Below, one piece after another: positions 61,945-64,000 of a DNA stretch of 64,000 nucleotides. The DNA is from Amia ocellicauda. Lineage: Eukaryota > Chordata > Actinopteri > Amiiformes > Amiidae. The stretch is from the NCBI RefSeq assembly GCF_036373705.1, contig NC_089852.1, positions 28,880,707 through 28,944,706 on the forward strand, in the 5' to 3' direction. Position numbers and translations under genes: made by a program. Within the stretch, counting starts at the first letter, position 1; each line of letters begins with the position of its first letter. A model generated the notes under the pieces. The model was not told the origin of the DNA and did not search any database. It saw nothing but the letters and a program-made list of their open reading frames with translations.

Positions 61945-61978
<34 letters not shown>
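61885..61978 (+). repeat. Compound (TA)n(GATA)n(CA)n microsatellite
   Basis: About 22 TA units, then a few GATA units, then about 16 CA units. Confidence 0.95.
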
Positions 61979-61980
<2 letters not shown>

Positions 61981-64000
61981 TATATATACAAATATACACA
62001 CGTCCATATATTAATACATATTAAATGCATGCCAAAAAATTAGATGAAAACAGCACATGATTAGGAGTATATGATGTTATGGAATGGTGAATTGTTGTGG
62101 ATTTGGGAAGCGCATAAATTACAGCCATCATTCACACGAGCCACGGCCCTCGTGCAGACTGCCCCCCCCCCCCCAGGTCTGGGGACTTTCTAAATTACAC
62201 CCCTTTAACAGCGAAAGCGAACACCGCAGTCTAGTTCAGCGACAGCAAGGGGCCCCTCTCGCAGTAAGGCGCGGTTGTTTTTGGGTTGCCGTTTTTATGT
62301 TTTGTTTTTTGTTTGTTTTAAATATCCACTTTAAATCACAGGGAACAAGACACTTTAAAACATTTCATAATGAACTATGAATACATACGAACACATAAAC
62401 GCATGCACGTACTACCACCAATACACATTAAAACAAAGTAAAACACACGAACAGGTCAGATAAAATGGATACATGTACTTTTATTTATTTACTTATATTC
62501 TACATTATTTTAAAACTCGAATATAATAATATAGGCCTACTGTACATACTATATACCTGTAATACTCAAGATCCTGCTGTCACTCCGAACCACAAACTCA
62601 CTGTTCGACACTTTAGCCTGTGTGCAGCGGATCTGGCTGTAATTACACCAAACCGCAGACAGCTAAATCCACCAGTTAATTAATTAGTGGATAATTAATA
62701 GTACATAGCCTATATGTAGAAGATTGGGATCGGCAGTCTGCCGAAGGGGGAGAACGGTGCAGGGGGGCTTGCGTTATCCGGGAGACTGCAGGCTGGCTGC
62801 ACTGTGGCACGCTGGCTGTATGTTCAGCGATTGTTATCAAGGGGAAATGTTAATGTACCGATTAAAACATTTCAGTCGCACGGACACACACTGACGCAAT
62901 CACGCAATGTCTGGACACATACCCAGAGTGTCCTTTTCGATTTGCATTGAAACCTCAACTAAGCACACCCCGGGAGTACAGCTGTAAAGACTATGAACTT
63001 AAAAATGATACGAGACGAGCCCATTTGTACCCCAAAAACACGTGTCACTGTGGTGAAAAAACAATAACGAATGAATTAACAGATACATTATGTGAATCTA
63101 ATTCAACAAATATGTTAACATCGTTCAAATTCAATCTTTCGTTTATTGTGATCAGGCTGTCACGACCAGAACGATGCAGCTGCAACTCCTGCCAAAATAA
63201 TTCAAAATAAATACGAAATCGAAGCAAATAAATGAATGCGAGTGGGAGTGGGGTGGAGCAGTACGCTCCGGTACTGATCTGGAGTGGAGGGGAGGGAGAG
63301 GACGGGGCCCGAGCGGGGCAGTTGGCCGGTCTCTACTGCCAGCCTGAGCACACGGCACTGATTGCCTGTGTGGGTCTTTACAGAGTGGGACATCAACAAG
63401 TCGAGCAGCTCAGAAAGCAGTAGTATCCGGCGTGGGGCGGCTCTGCCTTTTAAAACAACGTCTGCTGTTTGAACTTTGTGCTCACTCTGCAGCCCGAGTC
63501 AGGCGGCACAGGGCTGCTCCGTATGCCGGGGACAGTGTGTGGCTGGGGCTCAGCAGCCGGCGCTGTTATTTGACCTAAAATTGATCGCAACAGAAATCAC
63601 AGTCCAAGATCCCGCCCTCTGCCCCAAGCAATCAGCTCTTAAGCGAGTTTCGTTGTTCGTAGTTAAAATACCCTACTTAAAATACTTGCCTCCGATGTAT
63701 GAGACTTTGAAACTGCATGGTAGACACGTCCACTAATGCGGCATCGATGATGCATTTATTACAGGCAGGGCTGAGAGCTTTTGTACAGTGTATTAACAAA
63801 CACGTTGAAAAATTATATATAAAACTAATATGTATATACACACACGCATTAGTAAACATTAGTGCCATGGTATAATTCATTGATATATTAACTAGCTGCA
63901 ATAAAACGTGGGGTAAATTATATTACGAAAGCAGAGCTCAATATGTACAGGGAACGGAGTTCACGCAGTGATCTGATAAATGAATGGAAGTGATTTTATA

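Larger units (their letters stand above)
60546..64000. other. Non-coding DNA upstream of the epop-like gene
   Basis: No gene is recognised. It contains short GATA and (CA)n runs (60,620-60,745), a candidate constrained block (60,940-61,240), a hairpin with (TA)n/(GATA)n/(CA)n (61,820-61,978) and a poly-C at about 62,162. A mildly GC-rich stretch lies at 63,230-63,570. The window ends in AT-rich sequence. Confidence 0.5.

Overview
The window is vertebrate nuclear DNA, most likely from a ray-finned fish. It has GT-AG introns, a fish-type Tc1 fossil, a hAT-type MITE, a SINE-like fragment and many (GA)n, (CA)n and (TTA)n microsatellites. No prokaryotic, viral or organellar gene arrangement is visible. 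The species cannot be named from the sequence alone.

Three protein-coding genes are supported. (1) jup (junction plakoglobin/gamma-catenin) is on the + strand. A probable 5' UTR exon ends at 448, a 12.8-kb first intron follows, and fourteen coding exons run from 13,312 to 17,819 and encode 740 aa. (2) mllt6 (AF17, a DOT1L-complex PZP/AT-hook/leucine-zipper protein) is on the - strand, with twenty coding exons between 36,730 and 22,503. jup and mllt6 converge, and their most distal candidate poly(A) signals are about 30 bp apart near 20,290. (3) A single-exon 868-aa gene of the SKIDA1/EPOP family (PRC2.1 accessory proteins) is on the - strand at 59,881-57,275. It joins a SKI/DACH-like N-terminal domain to an EPOP/SKIDA1-type C-terminus. 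Its place beside mllt6 argues for epop, because human EPOP neighbours MLLT6 and SKIDA1 neighbours MLLT10.

Layout: 1-13,273 jup promoter and giant first intron; 13,274-17,819 jup coding exons; 17,820-22,502 the two facing 3' UTR regions, with a hAT-like MITE on the mllt6 side; 22,503-36,730 mllt6; 36,731-57,274 a 20-kb gene-poor interval with a SINE-like fragment, an internally deleted Tc1 element, a 1.0-kb inverted-repeat element, several snap-back hairpins and non-coding stretches that look constrained; 57,275-59,881 epop-like gene; 59,882-64,000 its putative promoter and more AT-rich non-coding DNA.

Most notable points: (a) mllt6 exon 3 lacks 10 nt inside the zinc-knuckle codons, which breaks the frame unless a cryptic acceptor 14 nt further in is used. 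Two further local anomalies sit at the end of exon 15 and at the acceptor of exon 19, so this copy may be decaying, polymorphic or mis-assembled. (b) The epop-like gene keeps a SKI/DACH-like domain that, as I recall, short mammalian EPOP lacks. (c) Four short-loop inverted repeats occur at 7,752, 11,171, 44,049 and 61,820. No operon or defence-type novel system is present. mllt6 (H3K79 methylation via DOT1L) and the epop-like gene (PRC2) are both chromatin regulators. jup encodes a cell-junction protein and is functionally unrelated.
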